Shown here in pieces: positions 35,226 through 44,822 of a stretch of 64,000 nucleotides of DNA (position 1 is its first letter; each line of letters opens with the position of its first letter). Both the position numbers and the translations under genes were made by a program. The notes beneath the pieces were generated by a model that was given only the letters and a program-made list of their open reading frames with translations, made no database searches and had not been told where the DNA came from. This DNA comes from an uncultured Fibrobacter sp. (GTDB lineage Bacteria; Fibrobacterota; Fibrobacteria; Fibrobacterales; Fibrobacteraceae): the NCBI RefSeq assembly GCF_947166265.1, contig NZ_CAMVDO010000001.1, forward strand, positions 124,001 to 188,000. Reading direction: 5' to 3'.

Positions 35226-36695
35226 TTACACAATCAGTGCAAGCTTCGGGAAGACGCCGATCACAATCAGGGCGATTGCAGCGAGCGTCACGGCAAAGCG
35301 GAGCAAGTAGGCATACACCGTATTCTTGCAGCAGCACTTGCATGCACATTCAGCCTTCAAGGGCATGAAGAGCACAAAGGCGATGCGCAGGTAGAATACC
35401 GCAGCAATGAGCGAAAGGCCAAATGCGATTCCCGCGATCATACCAAGTCCACCCGCAAGGGCGTCGGTAAAGAGCGTGAACTTTGCAAGGAATCCCGCTA
35501 CAGGCGGCATACCGGCGAGGCTTGCCAAGCAGACCGTCGTCGCCACAGCCACGTAGGGGCGCTTGCGACCGCGACCCTGGATGTCTTCGAGGGTTTCGTT
35601 CTTGTCATCTTTACCGGCAAGGTAGGCAATACCCGTAAGGGCGCCCGCACTTGCAATCGCGTAGGTCACCAGGAAATAATACATGGCACCCATCTGCACC
35701 GTGCCCTCGGTCGCATAGTCCGGGAGCAACAGGCCGATCACGATAAAGCCTGCATTCATCACGGCAGAGTAAGCCATAATGCGGCGAATCGACTTCTGGG
35801 CGAGACCGCCAAAAGCGCCGATTGCCATCGAAAGAACCGACACCACAATAATCACGTAGAACAGGCTCTTGTTTTCGGAATGAATCGTCACCTGTTCGGC
35901 CAGGTTCCAAGCCGGAGCGGAACCGATGCGGGTAACCAGGGAGCCAAGCCAAAGAGTTCCGAGAGCAGCCAAGGCCCCCACCTTCACGACTGCAGCCATA
36001 AAGCCCGTCACCGCCACAGAGGCACCCGTGTAGACGTCGGCCACCCAGAAGTGCACCGGAGCGGCACCCGCCTTAAACAGGAGAGCGAACAGGGCAAGGA
36101 GAACGCCAATGCCGTAAACCAGTCCACGGCCGGCAATCACAGCGGCAAAGATACTGGTCGAACCCGTTGCACCATAAATCAGGGCGACACCGTAAAGGAA
36201 GATGGCACTGAAAATAGAACCCGACACAAAGTACTTGAAAGCACCTTCGCCCGCGTTCACATCCTTACGGCGAAGGCCCACCAAGGCGTAAATCGGGAAA
36301 CTGGCAAGTTCCATGCCCAGGTAAAGGGCCAAGAAATCGATCGCCTGGGTCATCAGGAGGGCGCCACTCGTTGCAAGCATCAGCAAGCCGTAAGCTTCGC
36401 CACCCTTGAACTTTTCATGGCCAAGCGTCCACTGGAGCCCGGCAATGCCAAGGAATGCGCAGAGCACAATGGATGCCCCGAGCACGCGACGAATCGGATC
36501 CATGGCATAGAGGTTCATAAACGTATCGGTCGTCGTGAGGAAATAAGCCCCAAGAGCAAGCGCGATAAAGAAACTTGCAACCCAGGGGAGCACCTTGTGC
36601 TTGTTTTCATCCTTAAGGAACGGTTCTGCAGCAAGGGACACCAGGGCTCCTGCGGCAATCAGAATGACCGGCAAGAGATTAACGATATTACTCAT
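35226..36695 (-). CDS. nuoN: NADH-quinone oxidoreductase subunit N
   Basis: An antiporter-like membrane subunit of complex I, 489 residues with about fourteen hydrophobic segments. Family signatures include LALYLGMELASFPIYALVG with the key Glu in the fifth helix region (about residue 129), followed by EGAFKYFVSGSIFSAIFLYG and the KAGAAPVHFWVADVYTGA loop with its conserved Lys. LVTYAIASAGALTGIAYLAG and SLAGMPPVAGFLAKFTLF complete the pattern. It is the last gene of the operon and overlaps nuoM by 8 bp. Confidence 0.94.
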   Translation of the reverse strand: MSNIVNLLPVILIAAGALVSLAAEPFLKDENKHKVLPWVASFFIALALGAYFLTTTDTFMNLYAMDPIRRVLGASIVLCAFLGIAGLQWTLGHEKFKGGEAYGLLMLATSGALLMTQAIDFLALYLGMELASFPIYALVGLRRKDVNAGEGAFKYFVSGSIFSAIFLYGVALIYGATGSTSIFAAVIAGRGLVYGIGVLLALFALLFKAGAAPVHFWVADVYTGASVAVTGFMAAVVKVGALAALGTLWLGSLVTRIGSAPAWNLAEQVTIHSENKSLFYVIIVVSVLSMAIGAFGGLAQKSIRRIMAYSAVMNAGFIVIGLLLPDYATEGTVQMGAMYYFLVTYAIASAGALTGIAYLAGKDDKNETLEDIQGRGRKRPYVAVATTVCLASLAGMPPVAGFLAKFTLFTDALAGGLGMIAGIAFGLSLIAAVFYLRIAFVLFMPLKAECACKCCCKNTVYAYLLRFAVTLAAIALIVIGVFPKLALIV

Positions 36696-38424
36696 TTTCA
36701 GAAGCCTCCTCGTTTACTTTGGCCTCGTTAGATTCAGACGCATTTTCCTGAGCGTCGGCGACATCGGTTTCACTCATCGCCTTGAGCTGTGCAATCAGAG
36801 AGGCGCGTTCCTCGTCGGTAAAACCATTCGCCTTCAGGTTGGAATCCAGCTGATGCAAGTCTTCTTCGGTCATGGGCTGAGCCACGGCGGCGATATTTTC
36901 GTCCACAGCAATGTCACCTGTCGTATCGACAGATGCTTCGACCGTCGCATCGGCTGCGGCATCGGAGGGGTGCGTCACCTTGTTCATTTCCTGCACGGCG
37001 GACTCGTCAAAGAGCTGAAGCGCGTTGGTAATGAAAGCAGGATGCATACCGAACACCACAAGGAGAATTCCCATGATGCCGATCGAAGAACCTTCGAGAG
37101 CGGTCATGCGCTTGCCATCTTCGTACTGGCGAGCCGGCGTACCGAAGATAACCTTCTGCACAAAGCGGAGCATGTAGGCCGCCGAAAGAATCAGGCAAAG
37201 GCCCACGACGAGAGCCGGAAGCGGCCCCATATCCCACAGGGACATCAGCACCGTGAATTCACCGACAAATCCTGCCGTTCCCGGAACCGCCAAAGAAAGC
37301 ACGGCCAAGAAGCCGAACAAGGAACCGAACACCGGATTGCGCTTAGCAAGTCCACCGAGCTGTTCGATATCGCGCGTACCCGCAAAGCGTTCCGCAATGC
37401 CCATCAGGTAGAACTGCGCACCGGCGCTGATACCGTGAGCAACCAGAAGCACGAGCACTGCAGGGAGCATCGATTCGGACAAGCTGAACACACCTGCCAC
37501 CGCAAGGCCCAGGTGACCCATGGAGCTATACGCCAGGAGTTTCTTACCGTCGGTTGCACGAAGCGCCATCAGGGCTCCGTAAACAGCGGTAAGGAGGCCA
37601 AGCCACATCATGGCATCGACCACTTCCATCGAAAGCGGGAAAATCGGGAGAATCCAGGCGATAAATCCGAAAACGCCCGCCTTGCTCATGGCACCCGTAA
37701 GGATTGCCGAAAGCGGAGCCGGAGCTTCGGCGTAGGTAATCGCCTGCCAGCCGTGGAACGGGAATACGGGGGTCTTCACCATAAAGGCGAGCAAGAAGCA
37801 AGCCAAAAGCGTTGCCTGCATCGCGGGGTCCAGATTCTGGAGCGCCACCGCCAAGGAAAGCACCAAGGAATTATCCGCAACCGTAAGAAGGTACCACAGG
37901 GCAACCATCATCGGAGCAGAACCCACCAAGGTGTAAATGGCAAACGTCATCGCCGCATTACGGCGATCTTTACCGCCAAAGCCTGCAATCAGGACCGCGG
38001 CAGGGAACACCATCGCTTCAAAGAAGAAGAAAAACAGGACCGCATCTGCCGCGAGGAAGGTACCGTTCATGGCACCCATCAGGGCAAAGATGGCGATCGC
38101 AAAATTGCGGTAGTTCTTTTCAAAGGTATTACGCCCCGTAACCAGGGACACCAGGGAAAGGCCCGTAGAAAGGAACACCATCCAGGCGCCCAGTCCGTGA
38201 CTGTACAGGTAGTAGTAAACGGATCCCTTCGCACCCGGAATACGGAACCATTCAATGGCCTCCGTAGCCTGGTTTCCGGAAGCAATCAAGGCAATGGACA
38301 TCGCCACGAAAGCAATACCGAACAAGAAGGCAAGCCTAGAAGAAGACTTCGCGTCTTCCTTGGAAGTCGCCATCATCAAAATGGCGGCTGCAAAAGGAGC
38401 CAAGACGAGGAAATGCAACAGCAT
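36688..38424 (-). CDS. nuoM: NADH-quinone oxidoreductase subunit M with acidic C-terminal tail
   Basis: An antiporter-like proton-pumping subunit of complex I. Residues 1 to about 475 are the usual membrane domain: ADAVLFFFFFEAMVFPAAVL holds the conserved Glu, with VKTPVFPFHGWQAITYAEAP and LLAYSSMGHLGLAVAGVFSL. The remaining ~100 residues (nucleotides 36688-36987) are a hydrophilic tail rich in Ala, Asp and Glu, ending ESNEAKVNEEASENE. Typical NuoM ends soon after the last helix, so the tail is an addition. The start overlaps the nuoL stop by one base, so these genes are translationally coupled. Confidence 0.93.
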   Translation of the reverse strand: MLLHFLVLAPFAAAILMMATSKEDAKSSSRLAFLFGIAFVAMSIALIASGNQATEAIEWFRIPGAKGSVYYYLYSHGLGAWMVFLSTGLSLVSLVTGRNTFEKNYRNFAIAIFALMGAMNGTFLAADAVLFFFFFEAMVFPAAVLIAGFGGKDRRNAAMTFAIYTLVGSAPMMVALWYLLTVADNSLVLSLAVALQNLDPAMQATLLACFLLAFMVKTPVFPFHGWQAITYAEAPAPLSAILTGAMSKAGVFGFIAWILPIFPLSMEVVDAMMWLGLLTAVYGALMALRATDGKKLLAYSSMGHLGLAVAGVFSLSESMLPAVLVLLVAHGISAGAQFYLMGIAERFAGTRDIEQLGGLAKRNPVFGSLFGFLAVLSLAVPGTAGFVGEFTVLMSLWDMGPLPALVVGLCLILSAAYMLRFVQKVIFGTPARQYEDGKRMTALEGSSIGIMGILLVVFGMHPAFITNALQLFDESAVQEMNKVTHPSDAAADATVEASVDTTGDIAVDENIAAVAQPMTEEDLHQLDSNLKANGFTDEERASLIAQLKAMSETDVADAQENASESNEAKVNEEASENE

Positions 38425-40379
38425 TAGAACAATCCTCCAGTCAAAAGTACAACAGCGATTAACGCGACGACACCGACCAGGCTAAGCGTAAGCTGCACAC
38501 GCACCTTGCGCGCCTGGAAAGAGCTGACTCCGTCGCCCACGATTTCGACAATGGCACCCACCGTCCATTGAGCGGCCTGCAAGACCTTGTCAACGAACAT
38601 ATCCGCAACAAAGGCGAGAGCCTTCGTGATGACAATGAAAATTTCGTGGATGTAGTCAAAGAAGAACGTCCAGTCGGCCTTGAAGCCTTCGGGAGCGCTC
38701 CCCCACTTGGCATGCAGGCGCGGCAGGCGCTTGAGTCCATAAACCATGTATGCGATCATCATACCGAGCAGGGCTGCGGCCGTACCGAAGCAGGCAAACG
38801 CCAGCGGATTCACGTGCGCAATTTCGAGCTTGCCCAGCATGTAGTTCTGAGCCTCCCCAACCACCGGGGCAAGGGTCGCTTCAAAGAACTTGATGCCCAT
38901 GGAGTCAGCCCACAGGTAACCGGCAAACACAGCACCGAAGGCAAGAATCACCATCGGGATAAGCATGCTGGCCGGAGCTTCGTGGATATGGGCTTCCTTT
39001 TCCTTGGGGCCACGGTATTCGCCGAAGAAGGTCATAATGATGAGGCGACCCATGTAGACTGCCGTAATCACGGCGGTCAGGAGGCCCACCACGTAGAAGA
39101 ACTCGCCGCACGGAGCGTTCGTATAGAGACGTTCCAGGATCAGGTCCTTAGACCAGAAACCGGCAAAGCCCGGGAAGCCGATAATCGCAAGGAATGCAAA
39201 AATCATCACGCAGGCCGTAACCGGAGTCTTCTTGAGAAGTCCACCCATGCGGCGCATATCCTGTTCCCCTGCAAGGGAATGAATCACGGCACCGGCACCC
39301 AAGAAGAGGGCAGCCTTGAAGAAGGCGTGAGTGAACACGTGGAAGATAGAGGCGTCGAATGCCGAAGCACCCGCAGCCATGAACATGTAACCGAGCTGAG
39401 AAATGGTCGAGTAGGCAAGCACCTTCTTGATGTCGTTCTGGAAAAGGCCTGCGACAGCCGCCCAGAAAGCCGTGAGCATACCCACGATCAAGACGATAAT
39501 CAGCACTTCGGGAATCACCGTGAACATACGGGAAAGACGTGCGAGCAGGTAAACGCCCGAGGTCACCATGGTTGCGGCATGGATAAGGGCAGACACAGGA
39601 GTCGGACCCGCCATGGCATCCGGAAGCCAGGTGAGGAGCGGAATCTGGGCGGACTTACCAGTACAACCCAGGAAGAACAGAAGACCTGCAACCGCGATAA
39701 TCGGAGTCGCCAGTTGCACATGGCCACCGGCAATCAACATCTCGATGAACTTGTTCAGGGCATCGTAGTTGAGGATCGCGGAACCGCCAAGAGTTGCAAG
39801 ACAAAGCATACCGAGCAGGAACCCGATATCGCCCACGCGGTTCACAATGAAGGCCTTGTTTGCAGCCTTGCAGTTATTGAGATCATGGTTCCAGAAACCG
39901 ATAAGCAGGTAGGAGCAGAGGCCCACGCCTTCCCAACCGAGGAAGGTGAGCAAGAGGCTATCGGAAAGAACGAGCACCACCATGCTGAACAGGAAGAGGT
40001 TGATGTAGGCGAAGAAGCGGGCAAAGCCGCGGTCACCGTGCATGTAACCAATCGAGTAGAGCGCGATAAGCGAACCGATGCCGGTCACGAACAGGAGCAT
40101 CACGCGGGAAAGGCCGTCGAACAGGAATCCGATATCGACCTTGAGCATCGGGATGTCAATCCAGTTGCAGAGCGTCTGACGGATGCCTTCTTCGGGCATG
40201 CCGAAGGCGAGCAACACGACACTCACAAACGAAAGCACCGGGAACAGCACCGAGAGCGCCCCCACGAAACCTTCGGAAGGGCCCTTCTTGCTACCCGACG
40301 AGACAACGGCTATGGTGCCGAGCAGAATCGTTCCCAGAAGCGGGAAAAGAGGAATGATCCAAAGCGGTAAATTTGTCAT
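38424..40379 (-). CDS. nuoL: NADH-quinone oxidoreductase subunit L
   Basis: The largest antiporter-like subunit of complex I, with the long lateral helix and proton channel. 651 residues, a normal length. Signatures: LTFLGWEGVGLCSYLLIGFW with the key Glu (about residue 150), CLATLGG, GKSAQIPLLTWLPDAMAGPTP... seen here as GKSAQIPLLTWLPDAM, and KVLAYSTISQLGYMF. HAFFKAALFLGAGAVIHSL follows, then a long C-terminal helix region and a final membrane segment. It is next to nuoK and nuoM as in other bacteria. Confidence 0.95.
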   Translation of the reverse strand: MTNLPLWIIPLFPLLGTILLGTIAVVSSGSKKGPSEGFVGALSVLFPVLSFVSVVLLAFGMPEEGIRQTLCNWIDIPMLKVDIGFLFDGLSRVMLLFVTGIGSLIALYSIGYMHGDRGFARFFAYINLFLFSMVVLVLSDSLLLTFLGWEGVGLCSYLLIGFWNHDLNNCKAANKAFIVNRVGDIGFLLGMLCLATLGGSAILNYDALNKFIEMLIAGGHVQLATPIIAVAGLLFFLGCTGKSAQIPLLTWLPDAMAGPTPVSALIHAATMVTSGVYLLARLSRMFTVIPEVLIIVLIVGMLTAFWAAVAGLFQNDIKKVLAYSTISQLGYMFMAAGASAFDASIFHVFTHAFFKAALFLGAGAVIHSLAGEQDMRRMGGLLKKTPVTACVMIFAFLAIIGFPGFAGFWSKDLILERLYTNAPCGEFFYVVGLLTAVITAVYMGRLIIMTFFGEYRGPKEKEAHIHEAPASMLIPMVILAFGAVFAGYLWADSMGIKFFEATLAPVVGEAQNYMLGKLEIAHVNPLAFACFGTAAALLGMMIAYMVYGLKRLPRLHAKWGSAPEGFKADWTFFFDYIHEIFIVITKALAFVADMFVDKVLQAAQWTVGAIVEIVGDGVSSFQARKVRVQLTLSLVGVVALIAVVLLTGGLF

Positions 40380-40382
40380 TGC

Positions 40383-40697
40383 TTACCCCTTCATATTGGA
40401 ATAGTTGTCGGAATCGACACTTTCACGGTTGCGGAAAATGAGGATCACGAGTGCAAGGCCCACGCAAGCTTCGGCAGCGGCAACGGCGATCGAGAACAGC
40501 GGCACAATCTGGCCCGCGACACTCAAATCGGCAGGAAGCGTCTTGGCAAAGCCCACGAAACTGAGGTTCACTGCGTTCAGGGCAAGCTCAACACCCATCA
40601 GCACAAAGAACACGTTGCGGCGGGAAAGAGCCACAATCAGTCCGATGCTAAAGATAACCAGGGCAAGAATCTGGATATAGATCGGTTGGAGTTCCAT
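40383..40697 (-). CDS. nuoK: NADH-quinone oxidoreductase subunit K
   Basis: A small MrpC-like membrane subunit, 104 residues with three helices. NVFFVLMGVELALNAVNLSF carries the conserved Glu of helix 2 and VAAAEACVGLALVIL the Glu of helix 3, both needed for proton transfer in well-studied complexes. Its start overlaps the nuoJ stop by one base. Confidence 0.95.
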   Translation of the reverse strand: MELQPIYIQILALVIFSIGLIVALSRRNVFFVLMGVELALNAVNLSFVGFAKTLPADLSVAGQIVPLFSIAVAAAEACVGLALVILIFRNRESVDSDNYSNMKG

Positions 40698-41251
40698 TAC
40701 TTATCCTCCTTTTCTTCCGAAACAGCTTCTTCAGAAGCTTCGGAACCCAGGTGCTTTTTCGCCATGAGGACCGCAGCCCCCATCGAAGAAAGCAGCAACA
40801 AGCCAAGCACTTCGAAAAGGACGAAGTAGCCGGGACCCGTCTGGGCCGTATTGAACAAGTTCGAAGAAGTCATCTCGACGGAGCCGCGAAGCGTGGAAAC
40901 GTCGAAGCCCATCGGAGACATCACGAGGGCAAAGCCCACGAGGCCGGCCAAGACAAGCACGCCGATGACCACGAAAATGGAAACACCGTCGAACATGGGA
41001 GTCTTATTGTCCTTCGCCGCGTTCAAGACCGAAATCACGAACACGAGAAGCATCATGATTGCACCGGCATAGACCATCACCTGGACAACCCCGATAAAGG
41101 GGCTTCCCAACAGGCCATAAATACCCGCGAGCGAGAGCATGGTAAGAATCAGAGAAAGGCCACCATAAAGCGGATGCTTCGAGAAAAGCACGCCAAAGGC
41201 CGCCACCACGGCAATCACCGCAAGAACGATGAAATAAATCAGGGCAAGCAT
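40697..41251 (-). CDS. nuoJ: NADH-quinone oxidoreductase subunit J
   Basis: A five-helix membrane subunit of complex I, 184 residues. It shows the usual HPLYGGLSLILTMLSLAGIY near residue 27 and VVQVMVYAGAIMMLLVFVIS, whose helix forms part of the E-channel. The C-terminus carries a short charged tail, SEASEEAVSEEKEDK. It shares one base with nuoI. Confidence 0.94.
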   Translation of the reverse strand: MLALIYFIVLAVIAVVAAFGVLFSKHPLYGGLSLILTMLSLAGIYGLLGSPFIGVVQVMVYAGAIMMLLVFVISVLNAAKDNKTPMFDGVSIFVVIGVLVLAGLVGFALVMSPMGFDVSTLRGSVEMTSSNLFNTAQTGPGYFVLFEVLGLLLLSSMGAAVLMAKKHLGSEASEEAVSEEKEDK

Positions 41252-41820
41252 TACTTTACCTCCATTCCCCAGACCGCGCGGGCCTGGGCATTCTTTGTAC
41301 CACCCGGAGCCTTCTGGCTCTGTTCGTCATCGGGGTAATCCTTCGGGTCCCAAGCAGTGAGGGTCTTGAGGTTTGCCACGAATTCGTCGCGGGTGCGGTG
41401 TTCAAAGATGATTTCCTTGGTATCCATGCGGAGCGCATCGACCGGGCAGGCTTCAACGCAAAGGCCACAGAACACGCAAGTCAGATGGTCAATGTCGAAG
41501 CGTTTCACCTTCTTTTCGATACGCGGATCGTCACTGGCGGTCGCTTCGATATAAATGCAGTGGGCAGGGCAAGCCGCAGCGCACATGCCACAGGCAACGC
41601 AACGGGGGCTGCCATCGGGGCGAAGCATCAGGCGGTGCTTTGCACGGTAAGTGCTACGGACTTCGGGCTGACCTTCCGGATAGGAAATGGTCGGCAGAGT
41701 TTCGTAGCGGAAAAGACCACGGGCGGCGTGCTTGAGCGTCGTCCACAGGCCGCGAATCGCCTCGAAGATGTAGAGGCGTTCTACCCAGTTCATGGGTCTT
41801 TGTCTAATAACGCGGGCCAT
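41251..41820 (-). CDS. nuoI: NADH-quinone oxidoreductase subunit I, two [4Fe-4S] clusters
   Basis: The ferredoxin-like peripheral subunit that carries clusters N6a and N6b. 189 residues, with CVACGMCAAACP (about 74-85) and CVFCGLCVEACP (about 114-125) as the two cluster motifs. An N-terminal amphipathic stretch binds the membrane arm. It is coupled to nuoH and nuoJ by one-base overlaps. Confidence 0.95.
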   Translation of the reverse strand: MARVIRQRPMNWVERLYIFEAIRGLWTTLKHAARGLFRYETLPTISYPEGQPEVRSTYRAKHRLMLRPDGSPRCVACGMCAAACPAHCIYIEATASDDPRIEKKVKRFDIDHLTCVFCGLCVEACPVDALRMDTKEIIFEHRTRDEFVANLKTLTAWDPKDYPDDEQSQKAPGGTKNAQARAVWGMEVK

Positions 41821-43175
41821 TAGTTACCTCCCAAGAGCTTCGCGACCACGGCGGTCACGACGAGGTTCAAAATCGCGATATTCAGGATAATCTTCCAGCC
41901 AAGGTGCATAATGTGATCGTAGCGGAAGCGCGGAAGCGTCCAGCGGACCCAGATCCACACCCAGCAGAAGAACACGCTCTTCACCAGGAGCACCAGCAGG
42001 TGGATGAGAGCCGTACCGAGGGCAGCACCCAAGGTGTTCACGGCAACACCGTTCACCATAGTCACCTGCGGGTTGTAAAGCATCCAGGAGGCAACACCGG
42101 CGCAGATAAGCACCACGGCGGCGATCCAGCCGATACCCTTGTAAAGCTTATATTCCTGCAAGATTTCCATCTTGTTTACCTGGGCCGCAGCACGGAGCTT
42201 GCGGGAGTAGCGGTAAATCATATGGAGGAATGCGAGAGCGAAGAAAGCGAGCACCCAGCAGAGGATAGCGAGCGAGCCACCCATGTGAGCCTGGATGGTT
42301 TCGGTCGGCACGAACGGGACCGAGTAGCCGCCCAGGAAGAGGGTCGCCACCAGAAGGCTGCTGATGCAGATGTGGGAGTATTCACCCATGTAGAACAGGC
42401 CGAACTGCATGGCACCATATTCAGTGTGATAACCGGCAACGAGTTCAGGTTCACCTTCGGCAACGTCGAACGGAGCACGGCCCGTTTCGGCAATCGTCGC
42501 AATGAGGAAGCAGAAGAATGCCACCGGCTGGGCGACAATGCCCCACACGTGGTGTTCCTGCCAGCTCACGATATCGGTGAGGCTGAAGGAGCCCGCGAGC
42601 ACCAGGAGGCCCATCATCGAAAGGCCCTGGCAGACTTCGTAGCTGATCGTCATCGCGGTCGTACGCAAAGAACCGAGGTAGCTGTACTTGGAACGGGAGC
42701 TAAGACCCGCAAGCACGGCACCATAGGCGGAAAGCGAACTGAAACCGAACAGGAGCAGAATGCCCACTTCGGAATCCACGATCGGACCTGCAATGCGCAC
42801 CACCTGGCCACCCCATTCAAAGACCATCGGGCCAAACCAGGGAATCACGCACGGAGAAAGGAACACGATGGCAAACGGGATTGCCGGCGCCACGTAGTAA
42901 AGGAACTTCTTTGCACCCTTCGGAGCAAACATTTCCTTGAAGAACAACTTGGTACCGTCGCACATGTTCTGCACATAGCCGAGCAGGCGGACCTTACCAA
43001 AATACGGAACCTTGATGTAGGAGCGGTTCGGGCCCTGACGGTCCTGCATGAAACCCGCACCACGGCGTTCCATAGGAATCAACAACAGGATGTAGAGCAC
43101 CGGCACGAAGCAGAAGCCGAACTTCGCAATCGTGATAAGCCATTCCACCCAGGTTTTGGATTCGATGATATCCAT
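41820..43175 (-). CDS. nuoH: NADH-quinone oxidoreductase subunit H with an extra membrane segment
   Basis: The membrane subunit that forms the quinone site with NuoB and NuoD. The core is normal: PMERRGAGFMQDRQGPNRS (about 34-52), KLFFKEMF, IAETGRAPFDVAEGEPELVAG around 228-248 and, at the end, VWVR-like WVRWTLPRFRYDHIMHLGWK. At 451 residues it is about 100 longer than usual because of an insert at about residues 288-388 (nucleotides 42012-42314). The insert has two hydrophobic stretches, LAILCWVLAFFALAFLHMIY and GIGWIAAVVLICAGVASWML, with a basic loop (RKLRAAAQVNK) between them. It overlaps nuoG and nuoI by one base each. Confidence 0.93.
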   Translation of the reverse strand: MDIIESKTWVEWLITIAKFGFCFVPVLYILLLIPMERRGAGFMQDRQGPNRSYIKVPYFGKVRLLGYVQNMCDGTKLFFKEMFAPKGAKKFLYYVAPAIPFAIVFLSPCVIPWFGPMVFEWGGQVVRIAGPIVDSEVGILLLFGFSSLSAYGAVLAGLSSRSKYSYLGSLRTTAMTISYEVCQGLSMMGLLVLAGSFSLTDIVSWQEHHVWGIVAQPVAFFCFLIATIAETGRAPFDVAEGEPELVAGYHTEYGAMQFGLFYMGEYSHICISSLLVATLFLGGYSVPFVPTETIQAHMGGSLAILCWVLAFFALAFLHMIYRYSRKLRAAAQVNKMEILQEYKLYKGIGWIAAVVLICAGVASWMLYNPQVTMVNGVAVNTLGAALGTALIHLLVLLVKSVFFCWVWIWVRWTLPRFRYDHIMHLGWKIILNIAILNLVVTAVVAKLLGGN

Positions 43176-44818
43176 TAGGCGTTACCTCCTTCGAGCAACT
43201 TGCCTGTACTCTTGATGGTATCGTAAGAAAGTCCTGCAAGCACGCCTGCATATTCGCCCGCATGTCTGAAGGCTTCGAACGCACTTTCGAATTTGCTTCC
43301 GGCGAGTTCCGAAAGAACATCGTAAGCGGCGCGGATCTTTTCATCGGGGCATACCGGGCATGCATTCAACTTTTGCAGAATGTTCAGGCTGTTCACCATG
43401 GTACCCTGGACTTCGCTCCAGTGGCGGATACCGAAGGCAAGCGTTGCCTTTTGTGCAGTCGCATCGTTGAACGGAGTGAGAGCGATTCGGGTCGGAATCT
43501 TTTCGAGGGCGGCGACAGCGGCACCACCTTCGCCGAAGATATCCATATTCACCGTGAGGAGTACCTTGAATTCGGGAGCACCCTTCACGACATCCTTTCT
43601 GCAACGGTCAACGAGATTGTCGAGGTTGTCATCGGGAATACCGAGCAGCTTGAATGCGGCGCGGTTTGCAAGCGGGTCGCCACTCATGGCAATGCCATCG
43701 GGGGCACCAACCTTCTTGAAGGTCCCGCCGAAAAGTTCGGCGGAGTCGCCCAAGGCTTCTTTCAGCATGCGGAGCGCAGCGAGGTCTTCGATGGTGCAGG
43801 AGCCACCGGCAACGAGGGCGACCTTGCCCCCATTCTTCTTGGCTTCTGCAAGGGCTTCTTGAATCACGTGGAAGCCCATCGCCGGGAGACGGTTCTTGTC
43901 GAATTCCTGGAAAGCGAGGCGGCTCGTATTAGAGAGCCAGCTGCGGTTCACTTCGGGGTTGCAACGCGGCATCACACGGTAGATGTGACCATCGGCATGA
44001 TCCAGCCAAATGTTAGCACCGAGAGAGTCATCCATCGAAACCGTCGGCGTGTGACTCAAGAGCCATACACGCTTCTGGAAACGGAAGTACTTCGCGGTCA
44101 TGGCACCCACGGGGCAAACATCGGTCACGCACAAGTCGTATTCGTGATCGAGCTTTTCACCCGGGAACGTCGTAATGTAGGTATGGTCGGCGCGGCCGGC
44201 AAGCTGCAGCTGTTCGGAACCGGCGATCGTACGCATAAAGCGTACGCAACGGTCGCACTGCACGCAGCGTTCTTCGTCGAGCAAAACGCGGGGACCGAGG
44301 TCCACGTGCTTACCGCCACGGAGCTGACCCTTTGCATCGATAAACTGATGGGCCGGATTGCCGTGGTAGTTCTTGCCGTATTCGGGGCGCATGCGGGATT
44401 CGTTCTGGCCCGCTTCCATGTAGTTCTCTTGCAGGGTGCATTCACCGGCCTTGTCGCAAATCGGGCAATCGAGCGGGTGGTTCACCAGCATGAATTCCTG
44501 CGTTGCCTTGCGGGCATTCTTCACACGGGCGCTGGAGGCCGGCGTGTAGATTTTCATACCCGGCATAACCGGCGTGTAGCAGGCAATCACGAGCATACGG
44601 CCACGCGGGCCTTCTTGCTCCACCAGGCACTGGCGGCAGTTACCGGACACCGGCAAATACGGGTGGTAACAGACGTGAGGAGTTTCAATCCCGATAGCCT
44701 TCAGGGCTTCGAGCAGGTTCGTATCGCCAGGAACCATCACGGCCTTGTCGTCCACGAAGATTTCCACCTTCGGGCTATTCTCGGTCGGGAGTTTCGGCAT
44801 GTTGTAGAAGTTACTCAT
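43175..44818 (-). CDS. nuoG: NADH-quinone oxidoreductase subunit G, short form
   Basis: The iron-sulfur subunit of the NADH dehydrogenase arm. The ATG at 44818 (MSNFYNMPKLP) fits the gap to nuoF; an extension to 44860 would overlap nuoF. Cluster ligands are present: CYHPYLPVSGNCRQC for the [2Fe-2S] site, HPLDCPICDKAGECTLQ for a [4Fe-4S] site and CVQCDRCVRFMRTIAGS for another. The remaining ~350 residues are a shortened molybdopterin-oxidoreductase-like domain. At 547 residues it is far shorter than the ~900 of E. coli. It is flanked by nuoF and nuoH. Confidence 0.92.
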   Translation of the reverse strand: MSNFYNMPKLPTENSPKVEIFVDDKAVMVPGDTNLLEALKAIGIETPHVCYHPYLPVSGNCRQCLVEQEGPRGRMLVIACYTPVMPGMKIYTPASSARVKNARKATQEFMLVNHPLDCPICDKAGECTLQENYMEAGQNESRMRPEYGKNYHGNPAHQFIDAKGQLRGGKHVDLGPRVLLDEERCVQCDRCVRFMRTIAGSEQLQLAGRADHTYITTFPGEKLDHEYDLCVTDVCPVGAMTAKYFRFQKRVWLLSHTPTVSMDDSLGANIWLDHADGHIYRVMPRCNPEVNRSWLSNTSRLAFQEFDKNRLPAMGFHVIQEALAEAKKNGGKVALVAGGSCTIEDLAALRMLKEALGDSAELFGGTFKKVGAPDGIAMSGDPLANRAAFKLLGIPDDNLDNLVDRCRKDVVKGAPEFKVLLTVNMDIFGEGGAAVAALEKIPTRIALTPFNDATAQKATLAFGIRHWSEVQGTMVNSLNILQKLNACPVCPDEKIRAAYDVLSELAGSKFESAFEAFRHAGEYAGVLAGLSYDTIKSTGKLLEGGNA

Positions 44819-44822
44819 ATTA

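Noticed and set aside
36595-40370. Two ~600-codon plus-strand frames opposite nuoM and nuoL
   Set aside because: They are His/Arg/Glu-rich shadows of membrane-protein genes whose codon use lacks antisense stops.
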